A stretch of 64,000 nucleotides of DNA from Oscillospiraceae bacterium (GTDB lineage: Bacteria > Bacillota > Clostridia > Oscillospirales > Ruminococcaceae). Position numbers and translations under genes: made by a program. Below the pieces are notes generated by a model. The model was not told the origin of the DNA. It saw only the letters and a program-made list of their open reading frames with translations, and ran no database searches. The stretch spans positions 1-64,000 of the forward strand of contig JAITFZ010000033.1 in the NCBI GenBank assembly GCA_031280965.1, written 5' to 3'. Numbering within the stretch: position 1 is the first letter of the stretch; each line of letters opens with the position of its first letter. This document shows positions 18,106 to 28,652 of the stretch, in pieces.

Positions 18106-19266
18106 TTATTCTAACGCAAAACGCTCAATTGTTTCATATCCGAGAAGCAATGCGTAGTTTCCGGCTATGATGAAGCCGCGGTATTCGTCCCCGAGTTCCG
18201 TTACACCAACCGGATTCAGGAACATATCATGCTTTTCGATAGTGCCTCCTGTTAAAGTATACACGATTCCTCCGGAAATTTCAACTTGTTTTGCTTCAAA
18301 GGGCATAATTTCCGATTTTATAAGATTGCTTTGCGCATCGAGCGTTACAAAAAGCGTCTTTCCTGTGGCATAATCGCGCAACTCTATCAGGTTAAATTCC
18401 GTGCCGTAAACGTCTTTGACAAGCCTTCCCGCGTCAAAGCGGTAGCTCCCCGCCGGTTCGCCGTCACTTGAATTAAATGACATGACGGCATTATCCGCGA
18501 GTACTGTAATATAGTTTCCGTTTTCGCTGACCTGAAGCGCCCACGCGCCGAACGGAAGCTCGCGTTCCCATATAAGGTCATCTTCTGTGTCGGTGCGGAG
18601 TCTGTAGATTTTGCTAATTACATCACCGTTTCTTACCGTGGAAGTCGCGGCAATAATTTCATTGTTTTTCGATGTAAACGCCACAGCATTAACTTCTTCG
18701 TCTGTGAACCATCTTGTGTACCGCCGCCTTCCGCTTCTGTCATATATGTGCAATCTGTTTGAGAAAGCTGCCGAAACTGTCACCGCCGCTACCATGTCAC
18801 TGCTCCCGAGTTCCGCTAAGATAATCCTTTCGTCAAGCTTAACTTCATAAACTCTTCCGGTTCTGCTGAAAAGCGAAAACTCGTGCGCGTTGAAGTTGTA
18901 CAGCAGAATTCTGCGGTTAGTGCTTCGCTGTCTCGGGGCGTTGTAATGATGGCGATGCGCGAGCATCTGCCCGCCTCTGTAGTTGTATGTGTATAAATAT
19001 GTGTCGCTTAGCAGGAGAAAATTCGAGTCGAAGAGGTTCATCGCATATCCCGCGCTCCCCGAAAGCACAATCGGAAAACCTTCGCCGCCTGTTCGCGGAT
19101 TTATCCGTGAAACAATCCCGCGAAACGGCTCGAACATAACTCCCCTGAACGTCCATATAAGGAATATTCCGAGAATTGCAACAGCGATTGCAAGCAGTTT
19201 GTGCAGATTGCTTCTGCGCTTTTTCTCTTTACGATAAGCTGTGCTGTCGTTAAGATTATGTGACAT
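18106..19266 (-). CDS. DUF5711-like membrane-anchored beta-propeller protein
   Basis: N-terminal TM then propeller-like repeats; start chosen at MSHNLND. Confidence 0.65.
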   Translation of the reverse strand: MSHNLNDSTAYRKEKKRRSNLHKLLAIAVAILGIFLIWTFRGVMFEPFRGIVSRINPRTGGEGFPIVLSGSAGYAMNLFDSNFLLLSDTYLYTYNYRGGQMLAHRHHYNAPRQRSTNRRILLYNFNAHEFSLFSRTGRVYEVKLDERIILAELGSSDMVAAVTVSAAFSNRLHIYDRSGRRRYTRWFTDEEVNAVAFTSKNNEIIAATSTVRNGDVISKIYRLRTDTEDDLIWERELPFGAWALQVSENGNYITVLADNAVMSFNSSDGEPAGSYRFDAGRLVKDVYGTEFNLIELRDYATGKTLFVTLDAQSNLIKSEIMPFEAKQVEISGGIVYTLTGGTIEKHDMFLNPVGVTELGDEYRGFIIAGNYALLLGYETIERFALE

Positions 19267-19310
19267 TCTTTCTCCTTTCCGGCGGACACGCAAACATGCG
19301 ACCCGGTAAG

Positions 19311-20045
19311 CTAATAAAATACACGGTTTAAATATAGTCCGCAAGGCGGCAGGGTTTTCCCCGCTTTTTCCCTGCTGCCGGTTTCAAAGGCTTGTAAAAT
19401 ATCACCGACACTTAGTTTCCCCTCATTTATATAAATCAATGTTCCCGCCATAATCCGTACCATATTGTATAAAAAGCCGTTTCCGCGCACTATTAATTCC
19501 GCGAAGCCGCCGCTTTCTTTCACATCGAACGAGAAAATTTCACGCACTGTCGAATTTACGGCTTCCCTGCCCTCGCTTCTGCAAAATGCCGCAAAGTCAT
19601 GCTCGCCGACGAATAATTGTGCAGTTTCCTGCAATAATTCTAAATTTAGCGCGTATGGGTAATGGTATGCCTGCAAAAATACATCGCGCTGTTTTTTGTT
19701 GTTCACAAGATAGACGTATTCTTTGCCTTTCGCCGAGAACCGCGCATTGAAATTTCCGTCGGTTTCTTCACAAGAAAGAATTACTATATCAGACGGAAGC
19801 TGTGTATTCAAAGCCCGCACAAGATTTTCTTCCGGAATGTTGCTTTCAACAGATGCATTGAAGCAAAAACTTCGCGCATGGACGCCCGCATCGGTGCGCG
19901 AACAGCCGGTTATGCTTACGCTCTGATTCAAAATTTTATGAAGCGCGCTTTCGATTTCCCCCTGAATTGTCGGTAACTCCGGTTGCCGCTGAAAACCGTG
20001 ATAACCGGCGCCGTTAAAGGCGGTTATAAATTTTAAGTTTCTCAT
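19311..20045 (-). CDS. truA: tRNA pseudouridine(38-40) synthase
   Basis: FNGAGYHGFQRQPELPTIQGEIE, GCSRTDAGVHA, GNGFLYNMVRIMAGTL. Confidence 0.95.
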   Translation of the reverse strand: MRNLKFITAFNGAGYHGFQRQPELPTIQGEIESALHKILNQSVSITGCSRTDAGVHARSFCFNASVESNIPEENLVRALNTQLPSDIVILSCEETDGNFNARFSAKGKEYVYLVNNKKQRDVFLQAYHYPYALNLELLQETAQLFVGEHDFAAFCRSEGREAVNSTVREIFSFDVKESGGFAELIVRGNGFLYNMVRIMAGTLIYINEGKLSVGDILQAFETGSREKAGKTLPPCGLYLNRVFY

Positions 20046-20048
20046 ACA

Positions 20049-20852
20049 TTAAAAAGCGAAATTATTCGCAATAATTATCCCGAACACACACAGAATTAAC
20101 CCGAAAGCGAGAAAATCAAGTATTGAGGCTTTAAGCTTTTTGAGTCTTGTGCGTCCCTCGCCGCCCCTATAACAGCGGCACTCCATTGCCATTGCAAGTT
20201 CGTTTGCCCGCTTGAACGCAGAGATGAACAGCGGTATAAGTATAGGAATCAGTGCTTTTGCTTTTTTAATTAAGCCTTTAGCGTCAAGGTTTGCCCCCCG
20301 GGCTTTTTGTGCCATCATAATCTTGTCGGTTTCTTCTATTAACAGCGGTATGAACCTTAACGCAATCATCATCATCATAGCCAACTCGTGTACGGGAAAG
20401 CGCAGTTTCTTCAGTGGTGAAAGCAGGCTTTCGATTGCATCGGTGAGCATAATAGGCGATGATGTGTAAGTAAGCAGTGACATACCTGTGATTAGCGTGA
20501 TGATTCTGACGACCATAAACGCCGATGTTCTCAGTCCGTCGGTGTGAATTGTAATAATCCACCAGCTAAGCAATATTTCCTCGCCTTTTATAAAAAACAA
20601 GTTTAAAACTCCGGTGAAGATTATTAGCGGCACAATCGGTTTGAGGCTTTTTAAAATCATTCTGAACCGAATTCCGCTGACAGCGTAGCACATTATGATG
20701 AAAACCGCCGCGATTCCGAGTCCGATGAAATTCTGCGCAGTAAAGAGCATTGCCGCCGCCAAGATGCTGAAAACAATCTTGAAGCGGGCGTCAAGCCGGT
20801 GTATGACCGAATCTCCGGGGAAATACTGACCGATGGTTATGTCTTTGAGCAT
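20049..20852 (-). CDS. ecfT: Energy-coupling factor transporter transmembrane protein
   Basis: IGQYFPGDSVIHRLDARFKI, AQKARGANLDAKG, AMAMECRCYRGGEGRTRLK. Confidence 0.93.
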   Translation of the reverse strand: MLKDITIGQYFPGDSVIHRLDARFKIVFSILAAAMLFTAQNFIGLGIAAVFIIMCYAVSGIRFRMILKSLKPIVPLIIFTGVLNLFFIKGEEILLSWWIITIHTDGLRTSAFMVVRIITLITGMSLLTYTSSPIMLTDAIESLLSPLKKLRFPVHELAMMMMIALRFIPLLIEETDKIMMAQKARGANLDAKGLIKKAKALIPILIPLFISAFKRANELAMAMECRCYRGGEGRTRLKKLKASILDFLAFGLILCVFGIIIANNFAF

Positions 20853-21256
20853 TAAGCAAAACTATCCTTTATTGAGTTTTTAGTTTTTTCTCTTTTTATG
20901 ATAAAAGAAATAGTAAATATAAGCAGGGAAATTAACATAAAAGGCGCGGAATAAAAAACAGAAACGTAAAATGTCGATAAATATTGAAGAAAACCGCCTG
21001 TAATAAAATCGTTTATAAACACCCAAAATGAAAATAATAAAAATCCAGACAACAAAAACAGAATATTACAAGGCTTGAATTTAAAGAAAAGGACAATAAT
21101 TACAATCGTAAAAATATACATTAATACAACGCAGAGAAAAATTATATCGGCTCTGTATAATTCCCAAAACAAACGATAAATCCCAACTAAGAAAACAGCC
21201 GAAACACTCGGTATGAGTGTATATAAAACCGAAAATATTATTCTTTTTAGTTTCAT
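20852..21256 (-). CDS. Hypothetical four-TM membrane protein
   Basis: 134-aa hydrophobic, AT-rich ORF overlapping both ecfT and ecfA2. Confidence 0.6.
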   Translation of the reverse strand: MKLKRIIFSVLYTLIPSVSAVFLVGIYRLFWELYRADIIFLCVVLMYIFTIVIIVLFFKFKPCNILFLLSGFLLFSFWVFINDFITGGFLQYLSTFYVSVFYSAPFMLISLLIFTISFIIKREKTKNSIKDSFA

Positions 21257-22113
21257 TTTTTCGCCTTTCCGAGCAACTCCAAAATTCTCGCCTTTGCTCT
21301 TTCAACCGTGTAAATATCATCGCCTATATCTATTCCCCGCGCCTTCAAAAGCCGCGCAAGGCGCGTGATTTGCGGGACATCAAGTCCAATTTCGACAATT
21401 TCATCAGCGTGTGAAAAAACCTTGTCGGTTTTCTCGTAAAGGAAAAGCCCGCCTTTATTCATGACGATAACTTTGTCGGCGTATTTTACAATATCTTCCA
21501 TAGAGTGGGAAACAAGCAAAATTGTAATACCCGAGTTTTCATGATATTCCTTGATTTTGGTTAAAACCTTATCCCGCCCGTAAGGGTCAAGCCCTGCCGC
21601 CGGCTCATCCAAAACGAGAATCTGCGGTTCCATCGCGATTACGCCCGCCAAAGCTACCCGCCGCTTCTGTCCGCCCGAAAGGTCGAACGGCGAGCGGGAA
21701 AGCCAGTTTTCATGTACACCCATAGCCTGTGCCGCGCGCATTACGCGGGCTTTTATTTCTTCCTCGGATAAGCCGATGTTTTTAGGTCCGAATGCGATGT
21801 CCCTGAACACGGTTTCTTCAAAAAGCTGATGTTCAGAATATTGAAAAACCAATCCGACCTCGAACCTTATGCTTCTTATATTGACTTCTTTTGTCCATAT
21901 ATTACGCTCGTTGATTAAAATTTCGCCGTGCGTGGGTTTGAGAAGTCCGTTGAGGTGCTGAATCAATGTGGACTTTCCGCTGCCGGTATGCCCTATTATG
22001 CCGAGAAAAGAGCCTTTTTCAACCGTTAAACTTATATCATCGACCGCTTTAATCTCAAAAGGCGTGCCGATGCCGTATTTATAGGATAATTTTTTTGTTT
22101 CTATAGCCGTCAT
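21253..22113 (-). CDS. ecfA2: Energy-coupling factor transporter ATPase
   Basis: [27 protein letters not shown]..., Walker [32 protein letters not shown]. Confidence 0.95.
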   Translation of the reverse strand: MTAIETKKLSYKYGIGTPFEIKAVDDISLTVEKGSFLGIIGHTGSGKSTLIQHLNGLLKPTHGEILINERNIWTKEVNIRSIRFEVGLVFQYSEHQLFEETVFRDIAFGPKNIGLSEEEIKARVMRAAQAMGVHENWLSRSPFDLSGGQKRRVALAGVIAMEPQILVLDEPAAGLDPYGRDKVLTKIKEYHENSGITILLVSHSMEDIVKYADKVIVMNKGGLFLYEKTDKVFSHADEIVEIGLDVPQITRLARLLKARGIDIGDDIYTVERAKARILELLGKAKK

Positions 22114-22982
22114 TGCAATAAGTCCCGTCCTTCTTTCAGAATGACCGCCAGTTCTTTCGCGCACTCATCCTCGTTTAATATATTCGCAGGCAGTTTTACT
22201 CCTGCTTTTCGCAGTTCATACGCTAATTCCGTCACCTGCGGCACATCAAGTCCGACTGCTTTTAATTTTTCAACCTCACTGAAAATCTCCTTGGGGGTGC
22301 CGTCCATGATGATTGCACCCTTATCCATAACCACAACGCGGCGCGCCTGCGCGGCTTCCTCCATGTAGTGCGTAATCAGGACGATTGTAATTCCTTTTTC
22401 GTTCAGCATTTTAATAGTTCCCATAACTTCCTTGCGACCTTTCGGGTCAAGCATGGCGGTAGGTTCATCTAATACAATGCACATTGGGCGCATGGCAATT
22501 ACGCCCGCGATTGCAACCCGTTGTTTCTGCCCGCCGGAAAGCCGGTGCGGTGCATGTTTGTGGTATTTATAAATGTCAACCAACTTCATAGCCTCGTCGA
22601 TTCTCTCGCGAATTTCATCAGGCGGTACGCCTAAGTTTTCGAGTGCGAAAGCTACATCTTCTTCCACGATTGCGGCGACTATCTGGTTGTCGGGATTTTG
22701 AAAAACCATGCCGACTGTTTGGCGGATTTCGTAGATTCTGCTGTCGTCGGAAACATCGATGTTATTTACAAAAACCTTGCCGCGTGAGGGTAGCAATATG
22801 CCGTTGAAGTGCTTGGCGAGCGTGGATTTCCCGCTACCGTTATGTCCGAGAACAGCTAAAAATTCACCTTTTTGCACGGTTAAGTTAACCCCGTGAAGCG
22901 CAGGATTTTTCTCAACAACATTACCTTTATCATCGTATATTTCATAGTCAAAATATAAGTTTTCGGTTTTGATTATTTCCAA
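22110..22982 (-). CDS. ecfA1: Energy-coupling factor transporter ATPase
   Basis: [43 protein letters not shown]. Confidence 0.95.
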   Translation of the reverse strand: MEIIKTENLYFDYEIYDDKGNVVEKNPALHGVNLTVQKGEFLAVLGHNGSGKSTLAKHFNGILLPSRGKVFVNNIDVSDDSRIYEIRQTVGMVFQNPDNQIVAAIVEEDVAFALENLGVPPDEIRERIDEAMKLVDIYKYHKHAPHRLSGGQKQRVAIAGVIAMRPMCIVLDEPTAMLDPKGRKEVMGTIKMLNEKGITIVLITHYMEEAAQARRVVVMDKGAIIMDGTPKEIFSEVEKLKAVGLDVPQVTELAYELRKAGVKLPANILNEDECAKELAVILKEGRDLLQ

Positions 22983-23056
22983 TGTTTTTACCTTTCGGGT
23001 TGTGGTTTTTTAGTAATTGTATATAATGCTTTGTTATATCGAAACTCCGCCGATAC

Positions 23057-23094
23057 TTATTAATAGAAAAAATAATTATTATTTCTATTAATAA
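23057..23094. repeat. AT-rich perfect inverted repeat (13-bp arms)
   Basis: TTATTAATAGAAA -12 nt- TTTCTATTAATAA. Confidence 0.75.
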
Positions 23095-23104
23095 CCATGC
23101 TTTT

Positions 23105-25096
23105 TTAGCCCTCGGCTTCTTCAACCCTAAACGGAACACCCATTACAAAGGTTTCGTCGGTGTAAACATAATCCTGACGATATAACCTAATCTCATATTC
23201 AAGAGCAATCCACGGCGCAGTGAATGTATGCTCGCTCTCGCCCGCGCTCGGATATCTGTATTCCTGATATCCCCAATGTTCGGCTTCAGCTTCATAAATA
23301 GCGATGAACGCACTTGCCGCCGCCATTTCCGGCGGAAGATTTTTCACCGTTACGGTCATAGTTTCCCCCGGTTCATAAACTTCTTTGCAAAGCTCAATGA
23401 CGATTCCTTCATGTATTACGATAAATATGGGGGGACCGAAAGGCGGCGTTGTGGTTACGGGCGGGTTGTCGTTGTCTTCCGGTGGTTGCGGTCTTCTGCC
23501 GGGAGGAGTGGTTATTATTACGGGCGGGGGGTCATCATCTTCATCCGATTGTGGCGGCCTTTCGCCGGGAGGAGGAGTAGTCGTGATTACGGGCGGTTCG
23601 TTGCCGCCTTCCGGTTGTGGCGGCCTTTCGCCGGGCGGGTCTTCACCGCCTCCCGGCACAGGGTCACAGCACCAGCAGACGTCAAAAAAACTGCTGCCGC
23701 CGTCATGTAATCCTACAATGTCGCCTCTTTTCCAAGCTGCCTGCAAGGCGTCTTCAAGTTCCCCGCCGGTTGAAAAACCAATAGGCAGCGGAATAGACCG
23801 GTCACTGCGTATTTTACGCAAAAATCCATACGAACCTGTTCCGTAATAAAGCCAACTTCCCGCAACCACAAGATATTCCTGTGCGAATCTGAATAATTCC
23901 ATGTCTCCGGAGCCGTCTGTACGGACTCTCCTGAAACCACGGGAGTCATAATAAACCCAACCGTCCGCCACTCTTATCTCGTGGCTTGTTGTCCAATGTT
24001 CCTCCGGGAACTTAACAACCGTTTTAAAATCTGTGCCGTTCGGGTTCATGCTGTATATGCCGTCGTCCGATACAAGAAGATAAATCCTGCCGTCATGAAT
24101 TCTTACATCTCTGAATTTTATTTTGGTTGCCGGGTAGCAGTGACCCGGTCTTTCGGATGTTTCGGGCGTACACCAGCCGTCGGGCGAAGAGCAATCATGC
24201 CCGGGCAAGATATCGTCAAATGTTACAAGTTTCTCTTCTTTTTTGGTTTCGAGGCAGACTCGAGTGACCCTATCGTTGCCCGCGTAGAAGATAAATCCGT
24301 CATGCACCGTAAAAGAATTCAAAAATGCCGCGCCGAAAAGTTCGGTCTCTGAGCCGTCGGTCTTAGTGCGGTAAACGTTGTGGATGGCATATGTAACATT
24401 TCTCAGCAAGGCATAGTAAACCCAGTCTCCGGCGACGATAATTTTGCCCGCACCGCAATGTACGTCTCTTAACTGCGTTAAATCTGAACCGTCATGACGA
24501 ATTTTATATAATCCCGGTTCTTTTGTCTCGCCGCGCATAAAATAGACCCAGTCATCAGTAACGGCAATGCCGATAACACTGCCTTCGTACAATGTGGTCA
24601 AACCCGAGCCGTCCGCACGAACTCTCATCAAATTAGCAGTAGTAGCCATTTCTGTGCCTGCGAAATAAATCCACTGCGCTTCGTTTGAATAATCTCGTTC
24701 AGCGCTGTCTCCGCCGCCACCACCGCTGACAGGCTCGCGCTCGCTCTCTCTGCTTTCGGAGCCGCGCTCGCGCGAATATACTGACGGCGGACTGCTGTTA
24801 TCATATAACAGCCACATTATAAATATGCCCAGCAGTAAAAGAGCCAGAAGCACCGCGCATATCAGTACTTTTTTGCCTAATAACGTTTTAAGAATTTTCT
24901 TCTTTGCATAACCTTTAGCGGCATCCTTTGCCTGCTTTTTCGCTTCGTTCTTATAATCTTCCGCTGTCCAGTTTTTTATGTTTGCATATCTTTCTAAATC
25001 GTTTACTGCGCTTTCCAGATTTTTTTGGCTGATTGACGCGGTCATATCAACAACTGCATCAACAGCTTTATCTATTCCGCTTTGTTTTTGAGACAT
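23105..25096 (-). CDS. Membrane-anchored DUF5050-like beta-propeller protein with Pro/Thr-rich linker
   Basis: Single TM, WIYFAGT/WVYF/WVYYALL-type propeller blades, PPGERPPQPEGGNEPPVITTTPP repeats, C-terminal Ig-like segment. Confidence 0.75.
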   Translation of the reverse strand: MSQKQSGIDKAVDAVVDMTASISQKNLESAVNDLERYANIKNWTAEDYKNEAKKQAKDAAKGYAKKKILKTLLGKKVLICAVLLALLLLGIFIMWLLYDNSSPPSVYSRERGSESRESEREPVSGGGGGDSAERDYSNEAQWIYFAGTEMATTANLMRVRADGSGLTTLYEGSVIGIAVTDDWVYFMRGETKEPGLYKIRHDGSDLTQLRDVHCGAGKIIVAGDWVYYALLRNVTYAIHNVYRTKTDGSETELFGAAFLNSFTVHDGFIFYAGNDRVTRVCLETKKEEKLVTFDDILPGHDCSSPDGWCTPETSERPGHCYPATKIKFRDVRIHDGRIYLLVSDDGIYSMNPNGTDFKTVVKFPEEHWTTSHEIRVADGWVYYDSRGFRRVRTDGSGDMELFRFAQEYLVVAGSWLYYGTGSYGFLRKIRSDRSIPLPIGFSTGGELEDALQAAWKRGDIVGLHDGGSSFFDVCWCCDPVPGGGEDPPGERPPQPEGGNEPPVITTTPPPGERPPQSDEDDDPPPVIITTPPGRRPQPPEDNDNPPVTTTPPFGPPIFIVIHEGIVIELCKEVYEPGETMTVTVKNLPPEMAAASAFIAIYEAEAEHWGYQEYRYPSAGESEHTFTAPWIALEYEIRLYRQDYVYTDETFVMGVPFRVEEAEG

Positions 25097-25279
25097 AATA
25101 AATCCTCTCTTATTAACTTTGTTGTCTTAATTTATAACCATACCTTTTTTCGCGTCCGGCGTTACCGCAACTCCGCTGATGCTTATACTGCGGGGTTCTG
25201 TACTTTTTGCACGAGCAAAAAGTGACGTCCTTCGCTCGCGAAGCATAGCTTCGCATTATATAAATAATATAAACCACCC

Positions 25280-26320
25280 CTACAATTGCTGCTGTCCCAT
25301 CTGCTCAATTCCCAAATGCTGATACGCAAGCGCCGTTGCCGTTCGCCCTCGCGGCGTCCGCGCTATAAACCCGAGCTGCATCAGGAAAGGCTCGCAGACA
25401 TCCTCAAGCGTCACGGATTCTTCCCCGAGCGCCGAAGCAAGGGTGTCAAGCCCGACCGGCCCGCCGCCGTAGCCCTTTATAATCATTGAGAGCAGCCGCT
25501 TGTCAAGGCTGTCAAGTCCGAGGCTGTCTATTTCAAGTTTGTCAAGTGCGATTTTTGCCAAGTCCTGCGTAATTTTTCCGTCTCCGAGTACTTCCGCGAA
25601 GTCACGCGCACGTTTTAACAGCCTGTTTGCAATCCGCGGCGTACCTCTTGAACGGCAGGCGATTTCTCTTGCGCCCGCCTGCATTGTCGGGATTGCAAGA
25701 ATTACCGATGAGCGTGTTATAATGTCGCAAAGCTGTTCTTCCGTATACAGCTCCAATCGCATAATAACGCCGAACCTGTCACGAAGAGGCCCTGTGAGTT
25801 GTCCTGCGCGGGTGGTCGCGCCTATCAGCGTAAAGCGTTTAAGGTCGATTTTAATTGACTGTGCGGCAGGACCCTTACCGATAATTATATCGAGAAAATA
25901 ATCTTCCATCGCGGGGTAGAGAATTTCTTCAACCTGCCTTGAAAGCCGGTGAATCTCGTCTATGAAAAGCACATCGCCATCCTGTAAATTCGTCAGTAAT
26001 GCCGCCAAATCGCCCGGCTTTTCAATCGCGGGACCGGAAGTTGACTTGATATTAACGCCCATTTCATTGGCAATTATGGAAGCGAGCGAGGTTTTCCCGA
26101 GTCCCGGCGGACCGTAAAGCAGGACGTGGTCAAGGTTTTCACCGCGCGCTTTCGCCGCTTCAATGAAAATTTTAAGGTTTTCCTTGAGCTTTTCCTGTCC
26201 GATGAACTCGCCAAGCCGCTTGGGACGGAGCGAATACTCGAAGTCGGTGTCTTCAGCGGTGTATTCGGGCTCGACGATTCTTTCGGTATTTTCGGAATTC
26301 AAACTTGTTTTTTCTATCAA
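25280..26320 (-). CDS. ruvB: Holliday junction branch migration helicase RuvB
   Basis: [60 protein letters not shown]. Confidence 0.98.
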   Translation of the reverse strand: MIEKTSLNSENTERIVEPEYTAEDTDFEYSLRPKRLGEFIGQEKLKENLKIFIEAAKARGENLDHVLLYGPPGLGKTSLASIIANEMGVNIKSTSGPAIEKPGDLAALLTNLQDGDVLFIDEIHRLSRQVEEILYPAMEDYFLDIIIGKGPAAQSIKIDLKRFTLIGATTRAGQLTGPLRDRFGVIMRLELYTEEQLCDIITRSSVILAIPTMQAGAREIACRSRGTPRIANRLLKRARDFAEVLGDGKITQDLAKIALDKLEIDSLGLDSLDKRLLSMIIKGYGGGPVGLDTLASALGEESVTLEDVCEPFLMQLGFIARTPRGRTATALAYQHLGIEQMGQQQL

Positions 26321-26390
26321 TTTTATTTCCGTCCTTGTGGTTTAATTTACAAAATGTTTATAATATAATTATACCGCATTATATATTTCA

Positions 26391-26999
26391 TCAATTCCCT
26401 ATCTTTTTAAGCGCTAATTTCACAAGTTCCGATGTCGGCAGGGTTCTGTCGGCGCCTTCAAGTGCCTTTGCCGCCTGTGCTGTCGTGAAGCCGAGCGCAG
26501 AAAGCGCGGCAATGGCTTCCGAAGCGTTATTTCCCGCCGAACCTGCGGGAACGGAGTTTGCTTGTCCGTCGGTAAGGCTGAAGCCGTTAGTAGGGTCGAT
26601 TTTATCTTTTAGTTCAAGCACAATGCGCTGAGCTATTTTTGTGCCGATGCCCTGCGAGCGGGTTAGAAGCTTACTGTCGCCCGAAGCCACACAAAGCGTA
26701 AAGCCCTGCGGCGATAAATCTGACAGAATCGACAGCGCCGCTTTCGGTCCGACGCCCGAAACTGTAATCAACAGCTTAAAAGCCCGCAATTCCTCATTAC
26801 TGCCGAAGCCGAAAAGCTCAACTGCGTCCTCCCGAACGTGCAGATATGTAAAAAGCCGCGTTTCTGCGCCTTTTTGAAGCGCTGTTAATTGCGATAATGT
26901 ATTTGCGGTCGTGCGGCAGGCAAAACCCACGCCGCCCGCTTCAATTACCGCCAAATTCGGTTCTGTGTGTATTACGTTTCCTTTTACGCTGTAAATCAT
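26391..26999 (-). CDS. ruvA: Holliday junction branch migration protein RuvA
   Basis: MIYSVKGNVI..., SGVGPKAALSILSDL, GIGTKIAQRIVLELKDKI. Confidence 0.97.
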   Translation of the reverse strand: MIYSVKGNVIHTEPNLAVIEAGGVGFACRTTANTLSQLTALQKGAETRLFTYLHVREDAVELFGFGSNEELRAFKLLITVSGVGPKAALSILSDLSPQGFTLCVASGDSKLLTRSQGIGTKIAQRIVLELKDKIDPTNGFSLTDGQANSVPAGSAGNNASEAIAALSALGFTTAQAAKALEGADRTLPTSELVKLALKKIGN

Positions 27000-27014
27000 A
27001 ATTGTTATCTCCTG

Positions 27015-27506
27015 TTACGGGCGGGCATTTAATTGTGACTTATACGAATGTGCAAGGCAGATTGCCACTGCGAGCGCGTCAGCCGCATCGTCGGGCTTAG
27101 GTATGGTATCAAGCGAAAGAATACGTGCCGTCATCTCCTGAATCTGCTTCTTGGTAGCTTTTCCGTAGCCTGTGACGGCTGATTTCACCTGAAGCGGAGT
27201 GTATTCGATGATTTTAATGCTGCGGGTCTTGGCTGTCAGGATTATAACCCCCCGTGCCTGCGCCACATCAATCGCGGTCTTTTGGTTGGTTGTGAAAAAT
27301 ATTTTTTCAAGCGCCATGTATTCCGGTTTGTATTCGTCAAGAATCGTGCCTAAGTCAAGGTGGATTTCCTCAAGCCGCCGGTCAAAACTCATGTCCGGCT
27401 TTGTTGTGATTGCGCCGTAATCTATAGCTTTAAACCGCCCCGCCGCGTAATCAGTAACGCCGTACCCCACAATTGCGTAGCCGGGGTCGATTCCGATAAT
27501 TCTCAT
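27015..27506 (-). CDS. ruvC: Crossover junction endodeoxyribonuclease RuvC
   Basis: MRIIGIDPGYAIVGYGV, ALEKIFFTTNQKTA, DAADALAVAICLAHS. Confidence 0.97.
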   Translation of the reverse strand: MRIIGIDPGYAIVGYGVTDYAAGRFKAIDYGAITTKPDMSFDRRLEEIHLDLGTILDEYKPEYMALEKIFFTTNQKTAIDVAQARGVIILTAKTRSIKIIEYTPLQVKSAVTGYGKATKKQIQEMTARILSLDTIPKPDDAADALAVAICLAHSYKSQLNARP

Positions 27507-27644
27507 TTTTTTCTTCCTTTTTCCGTCATTACATCAATTTAGTATACCATAAATCAGGTTCGTTTGTAAATAAAAAATAAACTTTTCTGCTTTTTCCACA
27601 TAAATTACTTGATATTTTTCTGACTTTAGTGTAAAATTGAAAAG

Positions 27645-28652
27645 ATGAAGGTTAAAATTTTAATATTGGCAGTTGCAACTCTCCTCTTCGTGCTTTCCGG
27701 ATGCGATGCTTCGGATAGCTCTCCGGCTTCTTTTACACGAACGGAGTTCGCGCTCGGTACTTTTGTTACTGTCCGCATTGACGGAACAAGCGGGAAGGAC
27801 GCAAACCAAGCGCTTGACGGCACTTTCGCCCGGCTGTCCGAAATTGAGCTGACTGCAAGCACGAAAAATCACGGCAGTGAGCTGTCTTACGTCAATCAAA
27901 ACGCCTATGAGCGCGGCATTACTGTTTCGGAAGAGCTGTTTTTTCTGCTCGAATCGGGGCTTTTCTACTCGGCGTTAACAGACGGCGCGTTCGACATTAC
28001 TTTGGGTTCGGTTGTCGAATTATGGGGAATCGGCACGGATAACGCCCGCGTCCCCGCACCGGATGAGCTTGCGGAAGCCCTTGAAAACAGCGGTTTTGAA
28101 AACCTTTTACTGAGCGCTGAAAACCGTACGGTGCGCTTTTTGAAAGAGGGGCTGAAAATTGACCTCGGCGCGCTTGCCAAAGGTTATGCCGCCGATGAAA
28201 TGAAGCGGGTTTTGTTAGAAAACGGCGTAACAAGCGCGGTTCTCAATTTGGGCGGGGATATAATTACAATCGGCGACAAAAACGGCGAGGACTGGCTTAT
28301 CGGGCTTGCCGACCCGCTTGCCCCCGGAGAAAGTTGCGCCATACTGCGCGTTTCGGGTTTGGCTGTGGTGACGAGCGGAAATTACGAGCGGTATTTTATG
28401 CATGAGGGTGCGCGCTATCACCATGTTTTTGATTCACAGACAGGCTTCCCTGCCGAAAGCGGAGTTGTTTCCTCGACGATAATCACGGACAGCGCTATGA
28501 TTGCCGACGCGCTCTCGACAGCGTTTTTCGTGATGGGAATTGAACGCGCAGTTGAATTCGCCGTCTCAATTCCTGATACAGACTATGTTTTAATCGATGG
28601 CGGCATGAATTTTATGTGCTCGGAGAACATTAATCTTGAAATTATTAAGTAA
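27645..28652 (+). CDS. apbE: FAD:protein FMN transferase (ApbE), lipoprotein
   Basis: Lipobox LSGC; GTFVTVRI, DLGALAKGYAADE, NLGGDIITIG, HVFDSQTGFPAES. Confidence 0.93.
   Translation: MKVKILILAVATLLFVLSGCDASDSSPASFTRTEFALGTFVTVRIDGTSGKDANQALDGTFARLSEIELTASTKNHGSELSYVNQNAYERGITVSEELFFLLESGLFYSALTDGAFDITLGSVVELWGIGTDNARVPAPDELAEALENSGFENLLLSAENRTVRFLKEGLKIDLGALAKGYAADEMKRVLLENGVTSAVLNLGGDIITIGDKNGEDWLIGLADPLAPGESCAILRVSGLAVVTSGNYERYFMHEGARYHHVFDSQTGFPAESGVVSSTIITDSAMIADALSTAFFVMGIERAVEFAVSIPDTDYVLIDGGMNFMCSENINLEIIK

Noticed and set aside
23228-23846. Two long plus-strand ORFs (160 and 153 aa) opposite the propeller gene
   Set aside because: Gly/Ser-rich antisense artefacts of the proline-rich linker.
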